DNA of 49,088 nucleotides from CAZLGM01 sp964623625 (GCA_964623625.1 CAZUUJ010000026.1:1-49088), one strand, 5' to 3'; counted from the first letter of the stretch, positions 17,306 through 26,416 are shown. Notes: a model not told the origin generated them from the letters alone. Made by a program: numbers and translations.

Positions 17306-17367
17306 GCACTTCTTTTCAGTCAAGGTTGAGAATCATTGGTAGTCATATGTTTTTTTTCTGATTAAAG

Positions 17368-17396
17368 TTGACAACAGGTGTTAAGTGTGTTAAGTT
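17368..17396 (+). promoter_or_regulatory. Candidate sigma70 promoter for the JAMM-like pair
   Basis: A perfect -35 TTGACA (17368-17373) is followed, after 17 bases, by a weak -10 TAAGTT (17391-17396). This would give a roughly 30-base leader to the gene at 17433. The rest of 16935-17432 contains only the two palindromes noted. Confidence 0.35.
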
Positions 17397-17432
17397 GTAG
17401 TTAACTAATGAAAGCAAAGTAGGGAGGGAAAA

Positions 17433-18056
17433 ATGGGACCTACCGGGTGGTATCATCTTTTGGGAGATAAAGAGACACTATTGCCGCAAATTACTCCTTG
17501 CAGGAATACCCAATGCCGCATTGCTGACCTCTCAAAAAAACAACTGAGAAAACGAAAGCTAAAGACGGTGCTGAAGAATAAAGCCATTTTCTCGATCGAA
17601 GATCTGCATGACGAGTTGCCGGAGAATTTCATGTCTATCAGATCGCATATTGATGGCCATCTGGCTCTTGGTTTTCAAGAGAAGACCGGTGCCGAGGTGA
17701 GCTTCGACCTTGTTTTCGATCGATGCAAAAGACGCAATTTTCTATTGGTAACCAGGGGAGGCCAAGAGATCGCCATGTCCGATTATCTGTTCTTTTTTAT
17801 CTTTTCTCCTGAATACCTTGTTTACCCAATATTCCACACTCACCTCGAATGTGCGTATGAACCCGGATCATGCCGGATATCACTCATGGATTTGCAAACA
17901 CTGCATAATCTGAAAGTCATCCAGAAATGCAAAATGATCAAAGGCACGTTTTTGCTACCGAACAGAAAAGCCTTTGTCTATACAATTTCGAACGAAGGGA
18001 TTCAGTTGAATCAAACAAGGCTGGAGGATCTGCCGTTTGGACAGAAGACAAATTGA
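17433..18056 (+). CDS. JAMM-like hypothetical protein, paralogue A
   Basis: This 207-residue soluble protein has a strong ribosome site (AGGGAGGG). It is paralogous to the next gene across about residues 60-205. The shared core has a DGHLALGFQEKTGAEV segment, a strand with LVTRGG, then FHTHL, twelve residues, and S-x-x-D-L-Q. H-x-H followed by S-x-x-D is the signature of JAB/MPN (JAMM) metallo-isopeptidases. Here the gap after the second His is twelve, longer than the usual seven, and a conserved Glu in TG-x-E could be the catalytic acid. This is an inference from pattern only. No known neighbour gives a substrate. Confidence 0.6.
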   Translation: MGPTGWYHLLGDKETLLPQITPCRNTQCRIADLSKKQLRKRKLKTVLKNKAIFSIEDLHDELPENFMSIRSHIDGHLALGFQEKTGAEVSFDLVFDRCKRRNFLLVTRGGQEIAMSDYLFFFIFSPEYLVYPIFHTHLECAYEPGSCRISLMDLQTLHNLKVIQKCKMIKGTFLLPNRKAFVYTISNEGIQLNQTRLEDLPFGQKTN

Positions 18057-18153
18057 TCATGGACACATGATTGAATGCTTATGCCGCAGTCGGGCAATGA
18101 AGAAAGAGAAGAACTCAAAATTCAGACCAGAATAGGGAAGAGTCGTAAAACGG

Positions 18154-18783
18154 ATGGGGGACGGTATGACTACCAGACAACGCTGTTACTATCTGAAAGA
18201 ACCGATTAAATTTGAAGGGCTGATCAGGCCTGAGACAAACATGCTTTGTAAACTTGCCGAAACGGTCAGACAGACTGCCGAGAGAAAGGGCGTCTCCATG
18301 CCTCCTGAGCGTAAAGCGGTCAATAACGTTGACGATATGAAACGGTACTTTCCCCATGACGGAATATCACTACAGGCCGATGTTGATGGTCCGCTGGCAC
18401 TGCATTTCCAAAAGGAAACCGGATCAGAAATCGGTGTCAACATGGTGTATCACAAAAATAGTGGCGAAGGATTCAACCTGGTTACCCGGCGTGGTCCGGA
18501 AATGGTTGTATTTGATTACCTCTCCTATTACCTGCTGTCACCGGAACATATTGTTGTTCCCCTGTTCCATACTCATCTGAAAACCGAAAGTGAACTGGGT
18601 TCTTTTATGCCATCGCTGTTTGATCTCCAGTCGTTGTATTATCACACCATTATCCAGGGAAACCATCAGATGTTCAATACCGTTATATTTCCGAACCATA
18701 CAGGAATTGTCTACAGTGTGGGTGAAGATGGTATTCCATACATTGAGGACAAATTGGATTCGATTATATTCAGAGAGCAGTAA
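18154..18783 (+). CDS. JAMM-like hypothetical protein, paralogue B
   Basis: This 209-residue protein is a paralogue of the upstream gene, sharing DG-x-LAL-x-FQ, TG-x-E, LVTRRG, LSPEH/Y, FHTHL and SLFDLQSL. The H-x-H, S-x-x-D and Glu positions are all conserved in both copies, which argues that they matter for function. The N-terminal about 60 residues differ between the copies. A second ATG at 18166, right after GGGGGA, may be the true start and would give a product four residues shorter. It is probably co-transcribed with paralogue A (97-base gap). Confidence 0.6.
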   Translation: MGDGMTTRQRCYYLKEPIKFEGLIRPETNMLCKLAETVRQTAERKGVSMPPERKAVNNVDDMKRYFPHDGISLQADVDGPLALHFQKETGSEIGVNMVYHKNSGEGFNLVTRRGPEMVVFDYLSYYLLSPEHIVVPLFHTHLKTESELGSFMPSLFDLQSLYYHTIIQGNHQMFNTVIFPNHTGIVYSVGEDGIPYIEDKLDSIIFREQ

Positions 18784-18867
18784 CCAATCATAAGTACGTG
18801 TGTAGCTTTACTTTTTCGTTAAAACCAATTGCCTTAACCGTTTACAATAAGACTGCCGAGTAACAAT

Positions 18868-18928
18868 AAGAGCGGTGACACAAATACGATTACTCCTCCC
18901 AGCTTCGTGTTTTGTCTCCGCTCTTTTT
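18868..18928 (+). terminator. Long-stem intrinsic terminator
   Basis: AAGAGCGG...GACA pairs with TGTC...CCGCTCTT, followed by a T-run. It lies 85 bases downstream of paralogue B. The remaining 18929-19020 has no recognisable gene. Confidence 0.65.
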
Positions 18929-19020
18929 GTGTTGTCCCGCTCTATTCTCTTATTACCCTCCCGACAGATCACTTCATTGAACAACCTGTTTGGTCAAGCT
19001 GCCGACAGACGTAAATTGAA

Positions 19021-19036
19021 TCGACAATTCTGTCGA
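19021..19036. promoter_or_regulatory. Palindromic activator site 1 (TCGACA-N4-TGTCGA)
   Basis: TCGACAATTCTGTCGA is a perfect 6+6 dyad. The second copy begins exactly 120 bases downstream. Both sit upstream of a sigma54-like promoter, as enhancer sites for NtrC-type activators do. Confidence 0.6.
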
Positions 19037-19140
19037 ATTTCCTCTGTGAAAAAATATCTATAATTTAAATAGGTTAATTTATTCAAAGGTTCATGTATTC
19101 ATTTGTTTGTTATCTATGTGATTGCGCTGCACATAGAATT

Positions 19141-19156
19141 TCGACAAAAATGTCGA
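19141..19156. promoter_or_regulatory. Palindromic activator site 2 (TCGACA-N4-TGTCGA)
   Basis: TCGACAAAAATGTCGA shares the 6+6 arms of site 1 with a different 4-base centre. It lies about 106-121 bases before the -24 element at 19262. Confidence 0.6.
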
Positions 19157-19261
19157 CGGATTGTATGATCCAACCATCTATTTGGTCATGTTGAAGGGAC
19201 GGGGGCCAAAATATGTTCATTAACATCCTGAAATTAAATAGAAAAATACTTTAATAATAAA

Positions 19262-19278
19262 TTGGCATGAGAGTTGAT
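19262..19278 (+). promoter_or_regulatory. Sigma54-like -24/-12 promoter
   Basis: TTGGCATGAGAGTTGAT matches YTGGCACGNNNNTTGCW with exact spacing. It departs at two positions: T for C in GGCAC, and A for C in the -12 TTGC. It would start transcription near 19289, about 40 bases before the DUF4405 gene. The fourth gene of that operon encodes a sigma54 activator. Confidence 0.5.
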
Positions 19279-19329
19279 TTTGGTAGGACAGTGAACAACA
19301 ATACCAACATTTATTACAAGGAAAGAATA

Positions 19330-20163
19330 ATGAACATCAGAAAAATTACTTCAATGACCATGCTGTTATCGTTTATCCTGTGCGTGATAACGTCGATTAT
19401 CCTGTATATTGTCCCTCACGGTCGTGTAGCCTACTGGTCTGACTGGCATTTGTTCGGACTGTCAAAGACTGAGTGGAGCGAGTTGCATATCAATCTGGGC
19501 TTTTTATTGCTGATTGCCGGATTGCTCCATGTTTACTACAATTGGAATGCTATTAAGGCTTACATGAAGAATAAGGCCAAAGAGCTGAAAGTTTTAACAC
19601 CAAGTTTCAATATAGCTCTTATCATCACACTGGTTATCGGTATCGGTACCTATTTTCAGGTACCGCCCATGTCAACGGTAATCGATTTCGGTGAGTCGTT
19701 CAAAGAGGCGGCGGCTGAGAAATACGGGGAGCCCCCATATGGTCATGCCGAACTGTCATCGTTGAAAACATTTACAAAAAAGCTCAACCTGGATCTTGAC
19801 AGATCAAAGACACTATTGAAAGAAAAGGGAATCCGTTTTGACAGCGTAAAACAGACGATGGCTGAAATTGCCAAACTTAACAACATCAACCCGAAACAGG
19901 TGTATGATGCTATGAAGGATGCAGTCGTCTCCAAAAAGGAGGTGACAACCTTTCCGGATTTGCCATATCCCGGTTTTGGCCGTAAAAAGCTCTCAGAGAT
20001 CTGTATGGAATTCCAACTTGATTCGGATAAAATCATTGAGGGTCTGACAACAAGGAAAATTGACGCAGCACCTGAGCAGAGTATTAAGGAAATAGCTGCA
20101 GGCGCTGATATGGACCCCCATAAACTCTTTGAGGTTCTCCATGAAGTTGTTCAGAGCCTGTAA
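19330..20163 (+). CDS. DUF4405 membrane protein
   Basis: This 277-residue protein starts at the ATG after AAGGAAAG; an upstream in-frame ATG at 19267 lies inside the sigma54-like element and is rejected. The N-terminal half is a cytochrome b561-like DUF4405 module with three helices (about 8-28, 58-78 and 97-115) and histidines in PHGRVAY, DWHLF, ELHINLG and LLHVYYN suitable for haem ligation. The C-terminal half is soluble, with repeated EIAKLNNI/EIAAGADM-type helical segments. It heads a four-gene operon with a two-component system, so it may be a redox output whose state the kinase monitors. Confidence 0.8.
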   Translation: MNIRKITSMTMLLSFILCVITSIILYIVPHGRVAYWSDWHLFGLSKTEWSELHINLGFLLLIAGLLHVYYNWNAIKAYMKNKAKELKVLTPSFNIALIITLVIGIGTYFQVPPMSTVIDFGESFKEAAAEKYGEPPYGHAELSSLKTFTKKLNLDLDRSKTLLKEKGIRFDSVKQTMAEIAKLNNINPKQVYDAMKDAVVSKKEVTTFPDLPYPGFGRKKLSEICMEFQLDSDKIIEGLTTRKIDAAPEQSIKEIAAGADMDPHKLFEVLHEVVQSL

Positions 20164-20620
20164 GCAGACAATTACCCCCGTTATCATGCTGGGTCTGATT
20201 CTGTCGGCTTTAACAGCACAGGCAGATGAGCTCGTAGGCAAGGTCTTATCAGTCGACCGGGAGTCACACCGGCTGGTCGTGGCCAGTGTCGCTGGTGTGC
20301 AAAAGGATGAACAAAAGGTTGCTCAAGTAACAGTTGTCCTGCCGGAATATATGGTTTTCCAGCGACCGAATGGACGACGGTTTCCGGGTTGGGCGGAAGT
20401 CGGTACTGTTATCGGTGTTGTGGGTGAATATGCCAATGATCAGCGACGATTGTTTTCTGTTGTCAGGGTCCATCCGGATTACAGTGGGCCCGGTTATGAT
20501 CCGACCGGCGTTCGAAGCCGGATAGGACGAGGATGCAAACAGAGGTCGCCCGGCTTCAGAGGCCAGCAGAAAGGAAGACCTCAGAGACGGGAATGGAAAA
20601 ATAATGGGTCGGTCCGATAG
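20141..20620 (+). CDS. Secreted small hypothetical protein
   Basis: This 159-residue protein starts at an ATG that overlaps the end of the DUF4405 gene by 23 bases. The signal peptide ends at about residue 27 (ALTAQA). The mature part opens ELVGKVLSVDRESHRLVV, a strand-rich OB-like segment as in DUF5666-type proteins, and ends in a basic Arg/Gly-rich tail. There are no catalytic motifs. It overlaps the kinase gene by 17 bases, so all four genes of this operon are tightly packed. A role in signal reception or in binding a polyanion is possible but unproven. Confidence 0.65.
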   Translation: MKLFRACKQTITPVIMLGLILSALTAQADELVGKVLSVDRESHRLVVASVAGVQKDEQKVAQVTVVLPEYMVFQRPNGRRFPGWAEVGTVIGVVGEYANDQRRLFSVVRVHPDYSGPGYDPTGVRSRIGRGCKQRSPGFRGQQKGRPQRREWKNNGSVR

Positions 20621-22217
20621 GATCAGACCATCAAACAGCATGAACTCCTTGTTTCGACAACAAACGAACAAGAAAAGAGGTGCGCCAAGTCCCCGTCTTG
20701 TTCTGTCCTGGAAAATGAACATGGGCTTTTTTGGTATACTGGTCCTTGTCATTATTGGAGTGTTTTTCTGGCAGCATGACCGCATCACCAATGGTTTTCG
20801 TAAACAGGCGCTCTCTCACTCCAGGATGGTAGCCGGAATCATTGAGGAAAACTTGCAGAACAGTCTGCTGGCATCACAGGTGATCGATGAAACTGTACGT
20901 ATGTTTCTGCTCAATAGCGTCGAGTTCATACATTATCTTGACGGGATCGAGCCGTTTAATGAAATTGAACTTGAATCCTTTGCCAGAGAATCGGGCCTTG
21001 CCGGAATTACCATAATCCGTACAAAGAAAGTCGTCGCCGGTCCACCGGACTGGCTTACCGACCTGCCAAACTGTGAAAAGAACAGCGGGGCGGTAAACTA
21101 CCTTCCCTCCACCGGTCTGGCAACCCTGGTGTATGGTACTGATCTCCAATCCCAGACAACACAAACCTGCCTGGTTGTTGGAATTAACAGTGGACGTATT
21201 CTGGAGCTACGACAGAAAACCTCTCTTGCCTCCATGCTGGCAACTCTTTCCACTTTGCCGGGTATCAGTTATGTTCGCATGGACTCCGGTGGAAAGGATG
21301 CAAGTACCGGAGTTAAATTTGTGAATAACGAGTCGGGCCTTGTTGCCGAAACACATCTTGTGACCTTGGCCGGCTTTGTTGTTGTAGGTTTAAAGGCAAG
21401 TCAATATGGGAAACGTGTGGATGAGCTGCGAAAAGAGTTTATCCTTTTCGGTGTGCTGCTGATTGCTTTAGGGGTGGGCTCCTCCTGGCTGCTGTATCGG
21501 TATCAGGTGGCTGATATAGTTAAAACCCGGGAATTCGAACGCACGATGGCCAAACAGAATGAAGAGGCGGCCATGGGAAGAGCGACGGCAACCATTACTC
21601 ATGAGATACGTAACCCTTTGAATGCCATCAATATCGGCCTGCAAAGACTGATCATGGAATCGGATAACTTAAATGAAGAACAGGAACAGCTCTTCTCTTC
21701 CATGCGAGAATCGGTGAAACGGACAGACAGTATTCTTTCGAAGCTGCAGCGATTCAGCACACCGCTGCATGCCGAAAAACAACCGATGAGACTCGATACG
21801 CTGTTAGCCCAGATCGTAACACTCTATGAAGAAGTCTGTAAACAGCAAGGTATTAAGCTGAAAACGGAAATTGATTTCACCAAATCAATAACGGGGGACA
21901 GGGACCTGTTAGGAGAGATGTTTGATAATCTGATGAAAAACAGTATTGAGGCCCAGCCCCAAGGCGGCTTTTTGTCAGTTTCCCTGTCGGCTGTTTCGGA
22001 TCAGGCAGTACTCAGGATTGAAAATGGAGGTTTTTCTCTCTCCAGAGACATGATTGCAAAAATGATGAAACCCTATTTTACTACCAAAGCCAGGGGAACC
22101 GGTTTGGGACTGGCCTTGGTCAAACGGATTATCGGACTCCATCAGGGGACCATCACTATCGAAAAAGGAAAGGAAAACGATAGTGTGGCCATTGAGGTAT
22201 CACTGCCGATAACCTGA
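20604..22217 (+). CDS. Membrane sensor histidine kinase (NtrB-like)
   Basis: This 537-residue protein has helices at about 39-56 and 278-298 that bracket an extracytoplasmic sensor domain of about 220 residues with two cysteines. A HisKA domain follows with phospho-acceptor His333 in ITHEIRNPLNAI, then an HATPase with DNLMKNSIEAQ, a diverged G1 box (RIENGGFSLS, lacking the usual D-x-G) and GTGLGLALVKRI. It phosphorylates the NtrC-type regulator 30 bases downstream. The signal is unknown, but the periplasmic sensor and the two upstream extracytoplasmic or membrane gene products suggest an envelope or redox cue. Confidence 0.93.
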   Translation: MGRSDRIRPSNSMNSLFRQQTNKKRGAPSPRLVLSWKMNMGFFGILVLVIIGVFFWQHDRITNGFRKQALSHSRMVAGIIEENLQNSLLASQVIDETVRMFLLNSVEFIHYLDGIEPFNEIELESFARESGLAGITIIRTKKVVAGPPDWLTDLPNCEKNSGAVNYLPSTGLATLVYGTDLQSQTTQTCLVVGINSGRILELRQKTSLASMLATLSTLPGISYVRMDSGGKDASTGVKFVNNESGLVAETHLVTLAGFVVVGLKASQYGKRVDELRKEFILFGVLLIALGVGSSWLLYRYQVADIVKTREFERTMAKQNEEAAMGRATATITHEIRNPLNAINIGLQRLIMESDNLNEEQEQLFSSMRESVKRTDSILSKLQRFSTPLHAEKQPMRLDTLLAQIVTLYEEVCKQQGIKLKTEIDFTKSITGDRDLLGEMFDNLMKNSIEAQPQGGFLSVSLSAVSDQAVLRIENGGFSLSRDMIAKMMKPYFTTKARGTGLGLALVKRIIGLHQGTITIEKGKENDSVAIEVSLPIT

Positions 22218-22246
22218 TAAGCAACTGAAGCAAGAGCATACAGATC

Positions 22247-23581
22247 ATGAATATTTTGATTGTCGATGATGAAGAAATGCAGCGGAGTATGCTGCAGGGA
22301 TTTTTCACGAAGCTGGATTATACAGTCTATACAGCCGGTTCCGGACAGGAGGCTCTTGGTGTCTTTGTCGAAAAACCGATTGATCTTGTACTGCTCGATC
22401 ATCGCATGACCGACATGAATGGCGATGAGGTCCTTGCCAGGATGAAATCGGCCGATCCACTGATCAGGGCGATAATGATCACAGCCTATGGCGCTGTGGA
22501 CACGGCCGTGAAAGTCATGCGTCTGGGTGCAGATGACTTCCTCGAAAAACCTGTGGATCTTGAGTTACTGCTGGACAAGGTACGGGAAATCGAAGAGGAG
22601 ATCATTGTTGCCGAAGAGGCACAGAATGTAAACGATACCATCGATACAGAGCAATTGCCGATTCAAATCATCGGCGAATCAAAGCCCATGCAGAATGTGC
22701 TCTCCATGGCCCAACGGAGCGCGCCTACACCCTGGACAGTCTTGATCCATGGAGAGACCGGTACAGGAAAAGAGTTGATTGGTCGGCTTATCCATGGATT
22801 AAGTCCAAGAAAGAACGGCTCCTTTATTGAACTCAACTGTGCGGCTGTTCCCGAGACCTTGTTTGAATCGGAACTGTTTGGCCATGAGAGAGGAGCCTTT
22901 ACCGGAGCCTCTTCCAGGCGGAAAGGGTTGCTTGAGCAGGCCAATGGGGGAACTCTTTTTCTCGATGAGGTCGGCGAGATACCTCTGACGATGCAGCCGA
23001 AACTGCTACGGGCTCTTCAGGAAAAGGCAATTATCCGGGTTGGCGGAACTGAAAAAATACACATTGATATCAGAGTGGTAGCCGCTACCAACAGGAACTT
23101 GAAAAAGATGGTGGAAGAGGGACGGTTTCGAGAAGATCTCTATTTCAGGCTCAATGTGATAGAGATTGAGATTCCGCCTTTGAGATCAAGAAAGGAGGAT
23201 ATTCCTCTGCTGCTTGACTTTTTCCTTTCCCGGTTCAGCGATAAAAAAATGACCCTTGCCAGCAACGCCTTGACACAGTTAATAAAATATAGTTTTCCCG
23301 GAAATGTTCGGGAACTTGAGCACTTGATCCAGCGAATGATTACTATGAGCAGGAGCAACACCATCGCACAATCGGACCTTCCCGATGAGATCAAACGATA
23401 TCAAGGCGAAACCGATCAGGGAACTTTGACCGAGCGGTTGGCCGAATTTGAAAAACGGCTGATTGTCGATGCCCTTGAGCAGAATGACTGGGTGCAGACC
23501 AGGGCGGCCGAGATGCTTGGAATCAGCGAGCGTGTTTTGCGGTACAAAATGGGTAAAGCAGGCATCATCAAGAAGCAATAA
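22247..23581 (+). CDS. Sigma54-dependent response regulator, NtrC family
   Basis: This 444-residue protein has a receiver domain (1-120) with phospho-acceptor Asp51 (LVLLDHRM) and a linker, then an AAA+ sigma54-activation domain (about 143-375) with Walker A GETGTGKE, the sigma54-contacting loop GAFTGA, Walker B TLFLDEVGE and a FREDLYFRLN sensor region. A Fis-type helix-turn-helix ends the protein (TRAAEMLGISERVLRYKM). It activates sigma54 promoters. The -24/-12 element and paired palindromes upstream of its own operon (19021-19278) make autoregulation the simplest model. It is the last gene of the operon. Confidence 0.96.
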   Translation: MNILIVDDEEMQRSMLQGFFTKLDYTVYTAGSGQEALGVFVEKPIDLVLLDHRMTDMNGDEVLARMKSADPLIRAIMITAYGAVDTAVKVMRLGADDFLEKPVDLELLLDKVREIEEEIIVAEEAQNVNDTIDTEQLPIQIIGESKPMQNVLSMAQRSAPTPWTVLIHGETGTGKELIGRLIHGLSPRKNGSFIELNCAAVPETLFESELFGHERGAFTGASSRRKGLLEQANGGTLFLDEVGEIPLTMQPKLLRALQEKAIIRVGGTEKIHIDIRVVAATNRNLKKMVEEGRFREDLYFRLNVIEIEIPPLRSRKEDIPLLLDFFLSRFSDKKMTLASNALTQLIKYSFPGNVRELEHLIQRMITMSRSNTIAQSDLPDEIKRYQGETDQGTLTERLAEFEKRLIVDALEQNDWVQTRAAEMLGISERVLRYKMGKAGIIKKQ

Positions 23582-24148
23582 GCAGCAATATCAGGACCTT
23601 GCATTTTTCACTTTCTACATACTCCTTGTAAGAAAAACCAGCTAGACGACCTTAAACATTGCAAATCTTAATTACCAGTTGTTCACTTTGCTCTTTGGAT
23701 AAGGATGCAAGGCTCGACAAATGGGTGTCCTATTCACGAACTCCTGTACTCTGTCTTTATTCAAATTCAATGAACAACTTCACTCGTCAAGAGTTCTGGG
23801 TACTAAGAGTATATTGAAAATGTCGTTGAAGGTGAAGGACCTGTTATTTGGGGACGTAAACGGTTTTTCTGATCTTTGTTTCATCTTTTTGATGTATTTG
23901 AGAAAGATTGATAGTTTCTGTCGATTTTTTTCTACTGCCGATTAGAAGGAACGTTACATTACCATTTAGGGAGGTCCACAGTAGTCTTCAGTATTATCCC
24001 TGGATGAATACAGAAGGAGTGATGATGATAAATAAATGTAGCATTTTTATAAAATCTCGAAAACGATATTCCCGTAATTGGTAAAATAGGTCATATTGAT
24101 ATGTATAATTTCGATGTTGAATAACGAATCCAAATTCAAGGTGCCGAT
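23582..24148. other. Long intergenic region, no confident gene
   Basis: These 567 AT-rich bases hold only a weak 74-codon frame (23721-23945) without ribosome site or family resemblance. A TATAAT at 24104-24109 may belong to the promoter of the downstream kinase-like gene. No repeats or terminator were seen. Confidence 0.4.
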
Positions 24149-26416
24149 TTGAAAAAATATACCATTAAAAAAAGAATACAAAAAAACAGTACCAGTGAAA
24201 TCTATCTAGCCCAGGACAATCTCCTCAACAGGTACGTTTCAATCAAAAAGGTGCTTGTTCCGCAAAACCAGCATTTGAATCGGGCGCAGAAACAAGAAAT
24301 CATTACCCGATTTCTTGATGAGGGGAAAACGGCATCGAAACTGAATCATCCCAATATCATAACTGTTTATCAGGTCATTGAATCGAAAAAGAATTCATTT
24401 ATTGTCATGGAACAACCACAAGGCAAACCTGTCAGTGCTTGGTTACGCAATGGGCGTCAATTTAAGGTGGATGAAGTGATATCAATGGGAGTGCAGATAT
24501 GTAAGGCTCTTGATTATGCCCATAGCAAAGGAATCACCCATGACAACATAAAACCGGAAAGTGTCTGGTTTGGGGATGATTTACATACCCAACTCGGCGA
24601 TTTCGGTATTACTTCAACTGGTTCAGATTCTGATTTGATTAAGGAGTTGGAAAATCTCATAGATAGTCTCCCAGGCGAGTCCGGAGAACAAAAGAACGAT
24701 TCAGATAAACACGATCCGTATCCGGATATTCATGCCACAGGTACTCTTCTCTATCGTCTGTTGTCTGGTGCATCTCCAGAATTTCCAGTAGATATTGAGG
24801 AACAGAAAAAACTAATAGGCAGTCGCATTCCAGACAGTAGTCCTGACTTGATAGAGGAGATTGTATCTGTTCTTACCCGAGCAGTTGAAAAAGATCCTCA
24901 GAAAAACTTTCAAACGATTAATGAGTTTCTCAAAGAACTATCACAACTAGTCGATATCAAAAATAGTCCTGAGAACAGTGAAGCAGCCGAGTATCAAAAC
25001 ATAACGGCAACAAAATCAGCAGAAATAAAGATACACGGCTTATCTGAGAATCTTATCAGCAGTATTAAGTTTGATCAGGTTGGTTGGGTCATGGCGGTAT
25101 TTGCTGACTGGAAAAAGAAGGAACTGCAAGATAATAGCATTCGAGATACGCTTGAAAGCCTTTTTGAAGTTCCAATCTATGCCGACCCGTTTTCAGGAGC
25201 ACTTCTTGTCGATAAATATTGTCTATTGCTCTTTTGGAATGGTCATATTCTCCAGGCTCTGGATTTTAAGAACCGCACCTCCGGTGAAACAGCGTATGCA
25301 TCACTTCCTGAAAAATGTACTCAATGTATTATTTACAAGGCTGATACTGAGGAAAGAAATGAATTGCCTCTGTTGCTGGCAACTATTTTAAACAAAGACC
25401 AAGCCGTTTTTGACAGGCTTGATTCAGAGTTCACAGATATTGTCCGATATATTCAAAAATTGATGAATGATCAGTTTACCGGTGTTATCAAACTCATTTT
25501 CCAGAAGAGTATGGCGTATCTCTGCTACTATCATGGGAATAATATCCTGTTGCTTCATTCCACCGAATCAGGCTCGGCTAACTCCGGCTCATTTTCCGAC
25601 ATGCTTTCCCATCTGATTCAAAAGGAAAAGTTTACAGCAGAGGTGTATGCTGCCGGTTTTGATCCTCTTACCGAGAGCATGCGACATTATTTTAAAGACG
25701 CATCTCTTTCAATTACTTATAAAAAGGATGCCCCTAAACACGGTACATTCTTGGCAAAAAAGAAAGGTGATTTACCACCGGGATTAGTTGAAGAACTTAA
25801 AAGTGCGGTTAAAATTAATCCCGTCCTAAGCAATACGCGTAAAATTCAACTCGGTGCCACGAGCTTATCAAACACCGATCTGTTAATGCAGGATTTCGGT
25901 TACCGCTTTTGCCATTGGTTTTTATCCGATCTCTTCGTGTCTTTAATCTCATCGGGTAATAAAACGAGTTTGAAATATATTACCACCTGGATTCCGCTGA
26001 TCGCAGAAGTTCAGCTAAACACATATCTTGAAGACGATGAGGGGAACAATCATTTCTTCGATATGGTCATGACCGATAAAAACGGAAAAATTCTCCATCT
26101 TGTCAGCCGCGGTGGCTATAGCAGCCAGGAGCAGATAGCTGGTTTTCTGGAAATTGTTAAAAAGGTGAAGCGAAGATATATTCAAAGAGGAGATATTGGT
26201 GGAGTCTTCTATGTTTCAGACAACGATTATGATAAAGAAGCACTTGATTATTATTTTAAGATGACTGCTGAGAAGAAAAAGAAGATCAGTATTACCTCCA
26301 TTGATGCTCTAACCGGATATAAGGGTTTTGTCCGTATCGGCAAGAACCGCGGATTTCATTTCGGTCTAATAACCGAATCACCGGCCGGTTTTAATTTTAT
26401 CGCACCGGTTCTCTAA
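24149..26416 (+). CDS. Large protein with degenerate Ser/Thr kinase domain
   Basis: This 755-residue protein starts at a TTG preceded by AAGGTG. The N-terminal about 270 residues follow the protein kinase fold: Lys33 (VSIKK), a helix-C Glu near 58, and DFG at 151-153. The glycine loop is lost (IQKNSTSE), and the catalytic HRDxKxxN reads HDNIKPES, so the general-base Asp is Asn133 and the Mg-binding Asn is Ser138. It is therefore probably a pseudokinase or very weak kinase. The C-terminal about 480 residues match nothing I recognise; one stretch (FTGVIKLIFQKSMAYLCYYHG, near residue 450) resembles PATAN/DUF4388-type modules. It is monocistronic, between the regulator operon and the Hmc-Hdr cluster. 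Confidence 0.75.
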   Translation: MKKYTIKKRIQKNSTSEIYLAQDNLLNRYVSIKKVLVPQNQHLNRAQKQEIITRFLDEGKTASKLNHPNIITVYQVIESKKNSFIVMEQPQGKPVSAWLRNGRQFKVDEVISMGVQICKALDYAHSKGITHDNIKPESVWFGDDLHTQLGDFGITSTGSDSDLIKELENLIDSLPGESGEQKNDSDKHDPYPDIHATGTLLYRLLSGASPEFPVDIEEQKKLIGSRIPDSSPDLIEEIVSVLTRAVEKDPQKNFQTINEFLKELSQLVDIKNSPENSEAAEYQNITATKSAEIKIHGLSENLISSIKFDQVGWVMAVFADWKKKELQDNSIRDTLESLFEVPIYADPFSGALLVDKYCLLLFWNGHILQALDFKNRTSGETAYASLPEKCTQCIIYKADTEERNELPLLLATILNKDQAVFDRLDSEFTDIVRYIQKLMNDQFTGVIKLIFQKSMAYLCYYHGNNILLLHSTESGSANSGSFSDMLSHLIQKEKFTAEVYAAGFDPLTESMRHYFKDASLSITYKKDAPKHGTFLAKKKGDLPPGLVEELKSAVKINPVLSNTRKIQLGATSLSNTDLLMQDFGYRFCHWFLSDLFVSLISSGNKTSLKYITTWIPLIAEVQLNTYLEDDEGNNHFFDMVMTDKNGKILHLVSRGGYSSQEQIAGFLEIVKKVKRRYIQRGDIGGVFYVSDNDYDKEALDYYFKMTAEKKKKISITSIDALTGYKGFVRIGKNRGFHFGLITESPAGFNFIAPVL

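Noticed and set aside
18875..19063. 62-codon frame upstream of the DUF4405 operon
   Set aside because: It runs through a terminator hairpin and the first palindrome and has no ribosome site.
23721..23945. 74-codon frame in the gap after the NtrC-type regulator
   Set aside because: No ribosome site, no family resemblance, and composition like the surrounding non-coding sequence.
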